From the NCBI GenBank assembly GCA_963756515.1, contig CAVWNV010000011.1, positions 62,001-126,000 on the forward strand: a stretch of 64,000 nucleotides of DNA. The letters are read 5' to 3'. Shown piece by piece: positions 34,528-42,491 of this stretch. Source of the stretch: Bog-756 sp963756515. GTDB lineage: Bacteria > Actinomycetota > Acidimicrobiia > Acidimicrobiales > RAAP-2. The notes beneath the pieces are model-generated. The model ran no database searches. It saw only the letters and a list, made by a program, of their open reading frames with translations, and was not told the DNA's origin. A program made the translations under genes and the position numbers. Each line of letters opens with the position of its first letter. Position 1 is the first letter of the stretch.

Positions 34528-35088
34528 TCAATTGATCACGCGGTAGTGGAGGTGGACAACGCCATTGGCAAATCGCCCCTCATCGAGCAGTGCAAGCCGT
34601 GTACGGATCTCGCTCGGCAGAGCCTGCTTCCCACCTCCGACCAATATCGGATTGAGAAGAAGATGGCACTCGTCGATCAACCCGGTCCGAAACGCAAGCG
34701 ATGCCAACTCGGCGCCAGCAACGGTCAGGTCACTTTTTGCTGACGACTTCATCTTCTGGACCATCTCGGGGTCAAACGTCGCCTCGATCCTGGTTCGTTC
34801 GGTCGATATCGCCTCTAAGGTTCTGGAAAAGACGACCTTGTCCGCTGCACGCCAAATCTCGGCAAAGTCCACCATGACGGGCTGTCGGTCCCCGATGAAC
34901 TCATCGGTCTCCCATCCGGCCATCGTCTCGTACATACGACGGCCATAAAGATAGGTACCGATCGGCCGCTCGAGATCATTGACGTAGGCAAACACCTCTT
35001 CGTCTGGTGCTGCCCAATCAAAGTTCCCGTCAGCGTCCTCTACATAGCCATCTAAGGACGTGATCGCTGAGTAGATGAGTTTGCCCAC
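34528..35088 (-). CDS. dihydrofolate-reductase-like (RibD C-terminal domain) protein
   Basis: The protein has 187 residues from GTG 35088 (VGKLIYSAITSLDGYVED). The RibD_C/DHFR fold is shown by YLYGRRMYETMAGWET, the ADKVVFSRTLE strand, SDLTVAGAELASLAF and the nucleotide-binding LLLNPILVGGGKQAL near the end. It is a predicted NADPH-dependent reductase of unknown substrate, common as a single gene in actinobacteria. An upstream ATG at 35127 (MRSNIRPQEQ) would add 13 residues. The GTG matches the usual family N-terminus and has AGGAG upstream. Confidence 0.85.
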   Translation of the reverse strand: MGKLIYSAITSLDGYVEDADGNFDWAAPDEEVFAYVNDLERPIGTYLYGRRMYETMAGWETDEFIGDRQPVMVDFAEIWRAADKVVFSRTLEAISTERTRIEATFDPEMVQKMKSSAKSDLTVAGAELASLAFRTGLIDECHLLLNPILVGGGKQALPSEIRTRLALLDEGRFANGVVHLHYRVIN

Positions 35089-35262
35089 GGCGGGAGTCTG
35101 CTCCTGGGGTCGGATATTGGACCTCATCCTAGGTTTTGAGGACCACGGGGTGCCCCATACCGCCGGGCGGGGCTCCTGCATCAATGGCTGGTACCGTGGT
35201 CTTTCCGCAGTGAAGCTGGGAGATCAGCCATGCATGCCATGCTCCTGAAGGGTGGATCATCG

Positions 35263-35445
35263 ATGGGCAGCGGTGCGATCCCTGGCCTTATTGCCGGATT
35301 GATCTACTTCGTCATCGCCGTCGCCACCGGAGCCTCAGCACTCGACTCCATTGTTGGTGGGGTCGTAGTTGCAGCGGTTGCTGTCACCATCGGGCTACTC
35401 ATTCGTGCGGACTACGAGCGCAGGACCTTCGGATCTCACAGGTGA
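35263..35445 (+). CDS. small two-helix membrane protein (60 aa)
   Basis: From ATG 35263 the product is MGSGAIPGLIAGLIYFVIAV followed by SIVGGVVVAAVAVTIGLLIR and a charged tail ADYERRTFGSHR. It has two predicted membrane helices in a hairpin, with the tail in the cytoplasm. A ribosome-binding AAGGGTGGA lies upstream. A longer start at 35230 is possible but less likely. Divergent from the reductase gene. Function unknown. Confidence 0.6.
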   Translation: MGSGAIPGLIAGLIYFVIAVATGASALDSIVGGVVVAAVAVTIGLLIRADYERRTFGSHR

Positions 35446-35482
35446 TTCGCTAGCGGCACTGCCCTTGATCGCCGGGCGGAGG

Positions 35483-35698
35483 TCATTTAGATGATTGACC
35501 ATCCAAGTCCGGCGTGATCGCCTGAACAAGTGCCCTCGCCGCTGGCTGATCAATAGCAGCGAGGGCGCCTCCCGAGTAGCGGTCATTGTCTGTGACGTCC
35601 GCAAGAGCGCTCTGTGGTACCCCGAGCCGCTCGTCACCGAGACCTAGCTCAACTTCGGCGAGGATCAATCCGGTCCGGACGTCGATCCCAGCTTCCAC
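35483..35698 (-). CDS. possible small hypothetical protein (71 aa)
   Basis: From GTG 35698 the frame reads VEAGIDVRTGLILAEVELGL, GVPQSALADVTDNDRYSGGA and LVQAITPDLDGQSSK. The composition looks protein-like, and it follows the sigma-factor gene on the same strand by 19 bases. No family is recognised, and no ribosome-binding site is convincing. It could also be the remaining C-terminus of a longer gene. Confidence 0.35.
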   Translation of the reverse strand: MEAGIDVRTGLILAEVELGLGDERLGVPQSALADVTDNDRYSGGALAAIDQPAARALVQAITPDLDGQSSK

Positions 35699-35717
35699 GC
35701 CACGCGGAGGCGCAGTA

Positions 35718-37046
35718 CTAGGAAATCGGCCGGTTCTGATCCGCCCGGCGCACCAGTACGGCGCGTTCACCCGCGTTCGCCGAACGTGCCGCCGCCTCGC
35801 TGAACGCGGCCATCGCCTGATCGTGCCGACCAGCCCGCTCAAGCAGGTCTCCACGCACGCTCGGCACCAAGGGTGACTCGCCGAGCGCGTCGTCGCGTAC
35901 CTCCTTCAGGACGGCAAGACCGGCGTCGGCACCGAAGGCCCGACCGTGGGCGACCGCCCGGTTGACCTCAACGACCGGTCCCGGCACGGTGCGGGACAGG
36001 ACGTCGTAGAGGGCTGCGATCCGGTGCCAGTCCGTCTCCTCTGCGCGCTTCGCGTGGGCGTGCTGTGCCGCGATCAGGGCCTGCAGGAAGTAACGCCCGA
36101 CCGGGGCCCCGGCCGCGGCCAACTCTTCCGCTCCCTCCAGTGCCGCCAGGCCCCGCCGGACGCGCACCTGATCCCAGAGGCTACGGTCCTGTTCCTCCAG
36201 CAGGACCGGGATCCCGTGCTCGTCGAGGCGGGCCGCCATCCGCGAGCCCTGGATCTCGAGGAGGGCCTCCAGAGCGAGCACTTCGGGTTCGTCGGGAGTG
36301 AGGTCGACCAGCATTCGCGCCAGCCGGATCGCCTCGTCCACGAGGTCCGGGCGCATCCAGTCCTCACCCGTGGTGGCCGTGTACCCCTCGTTGAAGATCA
36401 GGTAGATGACCGCCATCACGTCGTCGAGCCGCTCGGTCCGTTCGGCTCCCACCGGCAGCTCGAACTCGGCGTGGGCCTCAGACAGCGTCTTCTTCGCCCG
36501 GGAGATCCGTTGCCCCATGGTGGACTCGGTGACGAGGAAACCTCGGGCGATCTCGGCCGTGGTGAGGCCGCCGACTAGCCGCAGGGTCAGCGCCGCCCGT
36601 GACTCGGGCGTCAACGCCGGATTGCAGGACAGGAATACGAGGCTGAGGACGTCGTCCTCGATGAAGTCGACCTGACTTTCGACGTCCGGCACCGCCGCCG
36701 CTTGGCTGTCGCTGGCATGTCCCAGCTCGGCGAGCTTGCGGCGCATGGTCTCGGTGCGCCGGAAGTGGTCGATGGCTCGGCGCTTCGCCACGGTCATGAG
36801 CCATGCGATGGGATTGTCCGGCACGCCCGTCTCCGGCCACTGCTCGAGCGCGGCGACCAGGGCGTCCTGGGCCAGGTCCTCGGCGAGGCTCACGTCGCGA
36901 GTCATCCGTGTGAGGGCTGCTACGAGCCGGGCGGACTCGGCCCGCCAGGCGGCATAGACGGCCACATTGGGGTCGTTGGGACGGGTCCGGGCCGGCACCA
37001 CCTCAGCGTAGTGATACCGGCTCAGACCTCCCGCCCTTCCGCCCAT
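35718..37046 (-). CDS. ECF42-type RNA polymerase sigma factor
   Basis: The protein has about 442 residues. Sigma region 2 is seen in RDVSLAEDLAQDALVAALEQ and DNPIAWLMTVAKRRAIDHFR. Region 4 is ALTLRLVGGLTTAEIARGFL followed by STMGQRISRAKKTL. A long C-terminal extension (DDVMAVIYLIFNEGYTAT, RYFLQALIAAQHAHAKRAEE, VNRAVAHGRAFGADAGLAVL) is TPR-like and defines the ECF42 (DUF6596-containing) group. That group lacks a classical anti-sigma factor. The upstream gene encodes a DGPF/YCII protein, the conserved partner of the group. The start is uncertain: ATG 37046 or GTG 37001. Confidence 0.9.
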   Translation of the reverse strand: MGGRAGGLSRYHYAEVVPARTRPNDPNVAVYAAWRAESARLVAALTRMTRDVSLAEDLAQDALVAALEQWPETGVPDNPIAWLMTVAKRRAIDHFRRTETMRRKLAELGHASDSQAAAVPDVESQVDFIEDDVLSLVFLSCNPALTPESRAALTLRLVGGLTTAEIARGFLVTESTMGQRISRAKKTLSEAHAEFELPVGAERTERLDDVMAVIYLIFNEGYTATTGEDWMRPDLVDEAIRLARMLVDLTPDEPEVLALEALLEIQGSRMAARLDEHGIPVLLEEQDRSLWDQVRVRRGLAALEGAEELAAAGAPVGRYFLQALIAAQHAHAKRAEETDWHRIAALYDVLSRTVPGPVVEVNRAVAHGRAFGADAGLAVLKEVRDDALGESPLVPSVRGDLLERAGRHDQAMAAFSEAAARSANAGERAVLVRRADQNRPIS

Positions 37047-37084
37047 TGCCGCCGCTGGCAGGCTGAGCACGGACGAATGCGGCG

Positions 37085-37459
37085 TCAGGCGTCGGGCGCC
37101 TCCGGGCCGGTCGAGATCTGGCGCAGAGTGGAGATCACCGTGACCTCGGGCCAATGCTTGGCATGGAGCTCGGCGAAGGACCGCTGGTCCTCGGCGGCCT
37201 CCTCGAGACTCGGGTATTCCATAATGGCCCAACCCCCGACGACCTCCTTGGCCTCGGAGTATGGCCCGTCGACACGGGTGACCTCACCCTGGCGGACGAC
37301 GTAGTTCACCGCGTCCTCCGTCCCGTAGAGACCGCCACCGTCGAGGAAGATCCCCTTGCTGGCCCGCTCACCGATGTACTCGTCCATCGCGTCGAACAAT
37401 GCCTGTGGCGGCGTCCCGATGCCCTCTTCCATCCTCACGAATCCCATGAATCGAGGCAT
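37085..37459 (-). CDS. DGPF (YCII-related) domain protein
   Basis: The 124-residue protein from ATG 37459 (MPRFMGFVRMEEGIGTPP) lies behind an excellent AAAGGAG site. The DGPF signature is present as VTRVDGPYSEAKEVVGGWAI, with YPSLEEAAE following. The fold is a small dimeric barrel of unknown catalytic role. It precedes the ECF42 sigma gene by 38 bases in one operon. Proteins of this family are the usual targets of ECF42 sigma factors, and a matching promoter lies upstream. Confidence 0.9.
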   Translation of the reverse strand: MPRFMGFVRMEEGIGTPPQALFDAMDEYIGERASKGIFLDGGGLYGTEDAVNYVVRQGEVTRVDGPYSEAKEVVGGWAIMEYPSLEEAAEDQRSFAELHAKHWPEVTVISTLRQISTGPEAPDA

Positions 37460-37506
37460 GTCGATCACTCCTTTTGGTTTGTGATTGGTGAACCTTTCGT
37501 CAATGA

Positions 37507-37533
37507 GTCGAACAGGGATGCCATTCTTCGACA
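37507..37533 (-). promoter_or_regulatory. candidate ECF42-dependent promoter
   Basis: On the minus strand TGTCGA (37533-37528) is followed after 17 bases by CGAC (37510-37507), about 48 bases upstream of the DGPF start. As I recall it, ECF42 target promoters carry TGTCGA at -35 and CG(A/T)C at -10, so the operon would be autoregulated. Confidence 0.6.
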
Positions 37534-38192
37534 TCGATCACCGATTCTTCTCCGGATCAACAGTATGAGCAGGCCCAAACAGGTGCGTCGACTCCCCGAC
37601 CGTCCGGCAGGAGGTGCGCCGTCGTGGATGCAGGTGCTTGCCTGCGCTTGCAGGCCTCGCCCTCTCGGCCACCAGCCGAAGCGCTGTCGGCGGGGGTCCC
37701 ATAACACCGGGAGCGGGGCGGCGTTTGGCTTGCCGTGGACGACGTGGGTGCCGGCTTCTCCAGCTTTTGCCATATTCTCGATCTTCGCCCCGACGTGATT
37801 AAGTTGGACATTGGTCTCATACACGGCATGACTTGCCTGACTCACGTCTCGCCTCAGCCCACGTAGGGCTGAGGTCGGCGCTCTGCAACCCGGCCCAGGC
37901 GGAGTGGGGACAACCACCACTCCGGGTAGCAAGGCGGACACTTCGAGCGCCTAACCATAGGCAAAACTGCCATCGAGGATCACAATGGATGCTGGACCGG
38001 GTGTTCTCCTCGATCCGGCCCCAAAGCTCTCGAGTCTGGTGGGATGTCCGTGGGGACGGCCCAACCAACCGAGATGCTCGGATGTGGTGCTGGGTAGGTC
38101 AGGGGGCCGACTATGCCGGCAGTCGGTGCCCGGCCTGCCAGCCCCGTCCGCATACGCTTCGCAGCGCCCTCATGACACCTGCCTCCCTCCCC
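37534..38192. repeat. non-coding gap with dispersed repeat copy F
   Basis: At 37850-37925 are CCCACGTAGGGCTGAGGTCG and GCGGAGTGGGGACAACC, related to the repeat family. Open frames in this stretch lack codon bias and family resemblance. Nothing else can be supported. Confidence 0.45.
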
Positions 38193-38363
38193 TCAGTGCG
38201 AGGCGAGCGTGTGTCGGTGAACCGGCGTCGGCTCGAATCCCGGGACACTCGCACCACAGGTGGCGCAGAGATAGGTGAGCTCGTCCAAAATCAGGTCCTC
38301 CACGACGTCAGGGTAGGTTCCTGATCCGGAGCAGATTGGCGAATCATGCTGCTCTGTGGCCAT
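38193..38363 (-). CDS. small zinc-ribbon-like protein (56 aa)
   Basis: From ATG 38363 the product is MATEQHDSPICSGSGTYPDV ... LILDELTYLCATCGASVPGF ending TPVHRHTLASH. One Cys near the N-terminus and a CxxC (CATC) plus His residues suggest metal binding. ATG 38387 would add eight residues. No neighbours suggest a role. Confidence 0.5.
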   Translation of the reverse strand: MATEQHDSPICSGSGTYPDVVEDLILDELTYLCATCGASVPGFEPTPVHRHTLASH

Positions 38364-38704
38364 AACTGGCCCTCGTTTCTCCGACAAGTTAGGTCTACAC
38401 CCGTTTCAGACCTCTCTCAACAGCCGCCAGAGCCAAGCGAGGCGGTGCCACGCTTGCACTAACAGGACCCACTCAAGTCCCACTCACCCGACGCCGATGG
38501 TCCTTGCGCAGGGCACATGGTGAGGTGCGCATGGTTGCCCAGGTTCTTTGTTACGGGCAAACGACCTGGCGCCATGCGTGTCTCACCATTAGAGTGCGTC
38601 CAGCAGGCAGGTCGAGCGGGAACGTCCATTCCCGCTCCCAGCTTCGTGGGGTGCGCAAGTCTTTTCCGCCGTCTGGCTGGCGCGCTCGCGACCGGACCCA
38701 GCCG
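38364..38704. other. intergenic, nothing recognised
   Basis: No gene, repeat-family copy or strong hairpin that I can support. Confidence 0.4.
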
Positions 38705-38848
38705 CTACGACGCCCGTAGCTCAGCCTGCGTGTCCGGCTGCTCAAAATCACACGCACGGCACCTCAACGCCAGACCCGACTCTCCGAGTTGTCCTGATCC
38801 CCGCACCACCAACTTGGGCGTCTCGACCGAGCCGCAATGCGGGCACAC
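38705..38848 (-). CDS. 47-aa zinc-ribbon micro-protein
   Basis: From GTG 38848 the product reads VCPHCGSVETPKLVVRGSGQ LGESGLALRCRACDFEQPDT then QAELRAS, stop at 38705. Two CxxC pairs (CPHC and CRAC) 31 residues apart form a complete zinc-ribbon. A stop codon lies in frame just upstream (TAG 38864-38866), so the gene cannot be longer than 54 codons. GGAAG sits 8 bases before the GTG. Such ribbons are seen in small DNA- or RNA-associated actinobacterial proteins. Function unknown. Confidence 0.55.
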   Translation of the reverse strand: MCPHCGSVETPKLVVRGSGQLGESGLALRCRACDFEQPDTQAELRAS

Positions 38849-39040
38849 GAACAGGGCTTCCGGCAGCTAAAGGTCTGGACTCAAATTACCGATGTGGGGA
38901 GGTCTGGACCGTCGAGCTAAGTACACCGCGACATTCCGGTTCCCCCGCATTACGCCACCCCTTTCCGCCCAGGGTGGCGCACCTAGATCGACGCCGTGTC
39001 AGGCCTATCGCAGCCCGGCGGCCGGAGGTAGGGTTGATGG

Positions 39041-39235
39041 GTGCGCATTCGTTGCTTCGTTGGGCTGCACCGTTGGCAGGTGAGGCATCCCGTTAACGTT
39101 TACAGGCCTGGGCTGGGGCGAACCGTTCGAGTTCTTTCCAGACTTTGTGACGACTGCTTGCGAGTGGAGGATAGCGTTCTCCGAAGTTTGCCTGAGCGGC
39201 AATGGGGCAATGAAGGTAGGGACGTACGCGGCTGA
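39041..39235 (+). CDS. possible small Cys-containing protein (64 aa)
   Basis: From GTG 39041 it reads VRIRCFVGLHRWQVRHPVNV, TVRVLSRLCDDCLRVEDSVL. The 'GLHxW' start and a later CDDC resemble short proteins that begin with a C-x-GLH-x-W motif and end in a zinc knuckle. Upstream GGAGGTAGGG is a good ribosome-binding site at about 9 bases. The last 20 residues look less convincing. Confidence 0.45.
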   Translation: MRIRCFVGLHRWQVRHPVNVYRPGLGRTVRVLSRLCDDCLRVEDSVLRSLPERQWGNEGRDVRG

Positions 39236-39582
39236 GAAGCTACCTGCGCACACGGTGGTTGATCGAGTGCAACTACGCCGTCGAAGGCTCGTTGCCAAAG
39301 CGAGCCGCGCCTGTAGGACGTTTGGCACCATCCCTCCTCAGATTGCGAACTTCGATTGAGTTAGCGGTCGCCGGCTTGGTTGAAGGTGCATCTGACCGAA
39401 TCCTCTTTGAGTCAAGAGGGCAGGTTTTAGGGGTTTCGGGCGCGTCTCGTTAGGACGCCGTCGGAGCGCTCGAATGCATAGAATTCGTTGGGTCCGGGAG
39501 TGACTTCGCCGAAGAGCCGGCCGCCAGGGTGCAGAGCCGGTCACGCAGGCTATGAGTCGTTCCCGCTTGTCCTCCCGGGCCC
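39236..39582 (-). pseudogene. C-terminal gene fragment next to IS110
   Basis: On the minus strand 39540-39427 reads PALHPGGRLFGEVTPGPNEF YAFERSDGVLTRRARNP and stops. 'PGGRLFGEV' followed by a short strand and a basic end is reminiscent of the last part of a class I methyltransferase. It is cut off upstream near the IS110 end. The remainder of this stretch shows no gene. Low certainty. Confidence 0.3.
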
Positions 39583-40605
39583 TTACTTCTGTGCGTCGAT
39601 GAGGAGCTGCCGATAGACGGCGTTGCTGACCTGACGCTTGAGCGACCGGATGGCCTCCCGCTTGGTCTTGCCCTCCGCCACCTTCTTCTCGAAGTAGATC
39701 CGGCCCTCTGAGTTGGTCTGGCGGATCTGGCAGATGGCCACCATGTGGATGGCGTGGTTGAGCTGGCGGTTGCCCCGGCGGCTGAGACGGAAGAAGATCC
39801 GGCCTCCCGATGACCGCTCCACCGGTGCCACTCCGGCATAGGAGGCGTACTGGTCCCGGGTGGTGAACCGCCGGACATCGCCGGTGTAGCCGATGAGTTC
39901 ACAGGCCAGGATCGGGCCCACTCCATAGAGCTCGGTTAGCGAAGTTTCGGAAGCCTTCACCGCCGTCTTGATCCGCCTGTGGGACTCCTTCAGCTGCACA
40001 TCGAGCCGCTCCACGTCGTCCAGCAGCTCGTGGGCCAGGTCATAGCGGGTCTGTTCCACCGCAGTGATCGGTTCGAAGTCATTGAGCAGCCGCATGGCGT
40101 CAGAAGCGTTGAGTTCCTTGGAAATTCCGCCCGGTGACAGATTGACCAGAGCAGCGTGGAGGCGGGAGACCACGATGTTGCGAAGCTTCCCGATCTCGTG
40201 GTTCCGTTTGGCCAGGAGACGGAGCACCTCCCGATGGTCGGCGGGCTCGACCGATCGGAGCCCGGGTGACCGCAGAGCGGCGATGGCCACCGACAGAGCA
40301 TCGTTCGGGTCGTTCTTGTTGGACCTTCCAGTACTGAGCACCCGCACCCTCGAGGCCAGGGTGGCCGGCACATCCAGGACCTGCTCACCGGCTCCGACGA
40401 GCTGTTGGGACAAGAGATAGCCCATGCCTCCGGCCGACTCGACAGCCCAAGTGCGCTCACCGAGTGGCTCCGCCCATGCCAACAGCCGGTCCGTCTGCTG
40501 GCAGGTGGCTCGCACCTTGATCTCGGCCAATGGCTGCTCATCTCGGCCGATGGCCACTGCCGTGTGGGACGCCTTGTGAGGGTCGATCCCGATGATGACT
40601 GTCAT
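39583..40605 (-). CDS. IS110-family transposase (complete)
   Basis: The 340-residue DEDD transposase has an N-terminal RuvC-like domain with Asp in VIIGIDPHKASH, Glu in RTWAVESAGGMG and two Asp in KNDPNDALSVAIAALR. The C-terminal domain has ELYGVGPILACELIGYTG and ASYAGVAPVERSSG, with conserved Ser/Gly. The gene is undamaged. A highly structured 5' non-coding stretch precedes it (40695-40778), as expected for the IS110 subgroup, whose bridge RNA lies upstream of the gene. Confidence 0.93.
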   Translation of the reverse strand: MTVIIGIDPHKASHTAVAIGRDEQPLAEIKVRATCQQTDRLLAWAEPLGERTWAVESAGGMGYLLSQQLVGAGEQVLDVPATLASRVRVLSTGRSNKNDPNDALSVAIAALRSPGLRSVEPADHREVLRLLAKRNHEIGKLRNIVVSRLHAALVNLSPGGISKELNASDAMRLLNDFEPITAVEQTRYDLAHELLDDVERLDVQLKESHRRIKTAVKASETSLTELYGVGPILACELIGYTGDVRRFTTRDQYASYAGVAPVERSSGGRIFFRLSRRGNRQLNHAIHMVAICQIRQTNSEGRIYFEKKVAEGKTKREAIRSLKRQVSNAVYRQLLIDAQK

Positions 40606-40694
40606 CAGTTCCTCCTTCGTGGTCGGTTAGGAACCGCGAGGGCACTCCTGGTTTGGATCTCGTGCTTTGGTCCTCTTTCGAGCCACTCGCGGCG

Positions 40695-40778
40695 AAGTCC
40701 AGACAGGTAGCAACTCGGTCGAAAGCCAGTCGGCCGGAGCCGACGGCTGGCACTTAGAGAGCTACTCCGTCTGGACTT
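40695..40778 (-). ncRNA. structured 5' non-coding segment of IS110; candidate bridge RNA
   Basis: A perfect 10-bp outer stem AAGTCCAGAC (40695-40704) / GTCTGGACTT (40769-40778) encloses GTAGC (40707-40711) / GCTAC (40761-40765). An inner hairpin is formed by GCCAG-TCGGC (40725-40734) with GCCGA and CTGGC (40739-40743, 40747-40751) around a CGGA loop. The segment lies 90-170 bases upstream of the transposase start, where IS110-subgroup bridge RNAs are encoded. The structure is seen; the function is inferred. A further hairpin CGGCACGC / GCGTGCCG is at 40875-40899. Confidence 0.5.
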
Positions 40779-40942
40779 CTAAACGCTACGAATGAACGAA
40801 GCATCTGCCAATAAGTCTCAACCAGGCACTTACATGCGGGCGTGCGGATAGCTGCTAGAGGGGTGCCCGTGATCCGGCACGCACCGGAGCGGCGTGCCGT
40901 TGGCTCCTACAGTTGGGGTTGCAAGCGGAAGGGAGTATCACC

Positions 40943-41407
40943 ATGGTGGATGTGGACGTGCTTCAGCGTGCTCTAAGCGAGTGTTGGGCAGCGGAAGTCT
41001 CGGGTGTGAGCTACTACAAGACGCTCAGCGAGCGGCTCCCCGATCACTGTCAAGAGTTCGATGTCCTTGTATCGGTGGAGAGGACGACCAGAGACCTCAT
41101 CGAGGCTGTCGCTCGAAGGTATGGGGTGTCGATCGACCACGACGAGGCCGAACGCATCGGGGTTGAAGTGGCCGAAGTAGGCAACGACTGGGAGGAAGTC
41201 TTGGCGAACGCCTTGGCATACACACCAGAGACCCTGAGGATGTACACGAACCTTGCGGACGCACTGCCTGATGAGGAATCCGCATTGGGTGAGGCCGTTG
41301 TCGAGCATGAGCGTGCGCAGATCGTCCTGTTCGAGTCCGCTGCCACGGGTAGGGCAAACGACTGGTCTGCGATTGATGCATTTCTCGATCAGCACCGTCC
41401 TTCGTAA
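40943..41407 (+). CDS. ferritin-like helical protein, unknown function
   Basis: The 154-residue protein from ATG 40943 (MVDVDVLQRALSECWAAEVS) lies behind GGAAGGGAG. The helices SECWAAEVSGVSYYKTLSER, SVERTTRDLIEAVARRYG, EEVLANALAYTPETLRMYTN and ALGEAVVEHERAQIVLFESA suggest a four-helix bundle. Glu/His residues (E in AAEVSG, EHE in VVEHERAQ) recall ferritin/rubrerythrin-like metal sites. Metal binding is inference. It stands alone between IS110 and a convergent kinase-like gene. Confidence 0.6.
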   Translation: MVDVDVLQRALSECWAAEVSGVSYYKTLSERLPDHCQEFDVLVSVERTTRDLIEAVARRYGVSIDHDEAERIGVEVAEVGNDWEEVLANALAYTPETLRMYTNLADALPDEESALGEAVVEHERAQIVLFESAATGRANDWSAIDAFLDQHRPS

Positions 41408-41490
41408 CGGGTGCAGTTGTCCGGCGGCGTCCGTCGAGGTGTTACGCCGCCCCTGCCCCGCTACAGCGGGAAAGTGGGAAGGTCAGTCGG

Positions 41491-42003
41491 TCATTCGGCT
41501 GCGGCCAAAAGGTCGAGCTGCTCCAGCGTTGTCACGTGGTGAAACTCACGTCCCGGCGCGTAACGGCCAACCAGTCGGATCAGTCGTGGCTTCAGCTTCT
41601 GGTCCACGTGCCAGATTGTCTCAAACAGCCGACGAGTAATGGCGAGGTCGTCGCAACCCTCAACCGGATCGGTTCGGGATTGACCTCGGGCGATTGCGAT
41701 CTGTCTCTCGGCGGCGAGCCAAAAGTGCATCCACAGCGGCAAGTCCACAAAGATGATCGTGTCCGAGAGGATCATCCGATCTTCTAGAGATGACCATGGG
41801 CCCCAACCGTCAATGATCCAGCGGTCGCCAGCCATCACAGTGCGAAGGCGCTCTGAAACGTCCGCCTCTGGTGCTGGCTCCCAGCCTGGCTCCCACTGGA
41901 TCTGGTCCACAGAACACAAGGGAAGGTCGTGGTGCTCAGCGAGCCTTCTGGCAAGGGTTGACTTGCCGCCGCCTCCGTTGCCTATTACGACGACCCGTCC
42001 CAC
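41491..42003 (-). CDS. P-loop adenylate-kinase-like protein
   Basis: The 170-residue protein has Walker A VVVIGNGGGGKSTLARRLAE at residues 4-23. The segment PLCSVDQIQWEPGWEPAPEA is followed by GDRWIIDGWGPWSSLEDRM and DTIIFVDLPLWMHFWLAAER. This is the layout of the 'topology modulation'/FlaR-like group of small nucleoside-kinase-type P-loop proteins. The substrate is unknown. ATG 42003 fits. It has no operon partners. Confidence 0.8.
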   Translation of the reverse strand: MGRVVVIGNGGGGKSTLARRLAEHHDLPLCSVDQIQWEPGWEPAPEADVSERLRTVMAGDRWIIDGWGPWSSLEDRMILSDTIIFVDLPLWMHFWLAAERQIAIARGQSRTDPVEGCDDLAITRRLFETIWHVDQKLKPRLIRLVGRYAPGREFHHVTTLEQLDLLAAAE

Positions 42004-42091
42004 GTCACCAGCGTACTTTCGTCATTCGTGCAGCCCAGAAGCGTCGGGCTTTGGGGCCCATTGCCGTGGATCATCCACTGGTCTGAGTGGC

Positions 42092-42474
42092 CCGTTCATC
42101 GTTCTTCACCCTCCGCTTGCCCCAGTCGTTGCCGTGGGGTTGGACAGGTGGACGATGTAGCCGTGCTCTTGGAGCAGATCGACGGCCCAGTACCAGCCGT
42201 AGGTGGCCTCGATCACCACGTGGCTGCCCTTGGGGGCCTTGCCAACTTCCTGGGCGAACCAGACCGGGTCATTGTTGATTCTGACGCAGTCGATTTTGTC
42301 CCCTGCCTCGTCCATCCGATAGATCACCGAACGCCCGTCGGTGCAGGTCGATGCCGACATATTCTTTACCCATAGGAGCCTCCCTTCTTGTGGAACTGCG
42401 TGCAAGCCCAGTCTCGATCGTGAGAATGGAACTTTCACGGGGAGCGGAGGCCCCGCTCCTTCATCGCATCACTT
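42092..42474 (-). pseudogene. remnant of the IS1111-like element (5' third)
   Basis: It matches the right 380 bp of the element at 3883-5351. It keeps the inverted repeat GGCCCCGCTCCTTC (about 42449-42462), a 5' leader and the authentic start ATGGGTAAAGAATATGTC (ATG at 42373) behind AGGAGCCTCCC read on the other strand. The coding part GIDLHRR is followed by a one-base gain. The frame then resumes as SVIYRMDEAGDKIDCVRIN until homology stops at about 42092 with the rest of the gene lost. Confidence 0.85.
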
Positions 42475-42491
42475 CTGCCGCATTCTGACGG

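Noticed and set aside
37465..37941. 158-codon frame overlapping the DGPF gene promoter
   Set aside because: It runs through the promoter and repeat sequence and has poor composition.
38706..38775. CGCCCGTAGCTCAG string resembling a tRNA 5' end
   Set aside because: No acceptor, anticodon or T stem can be formed; the bases are codons of the zinc-ribbon micro-protein on the other strand.
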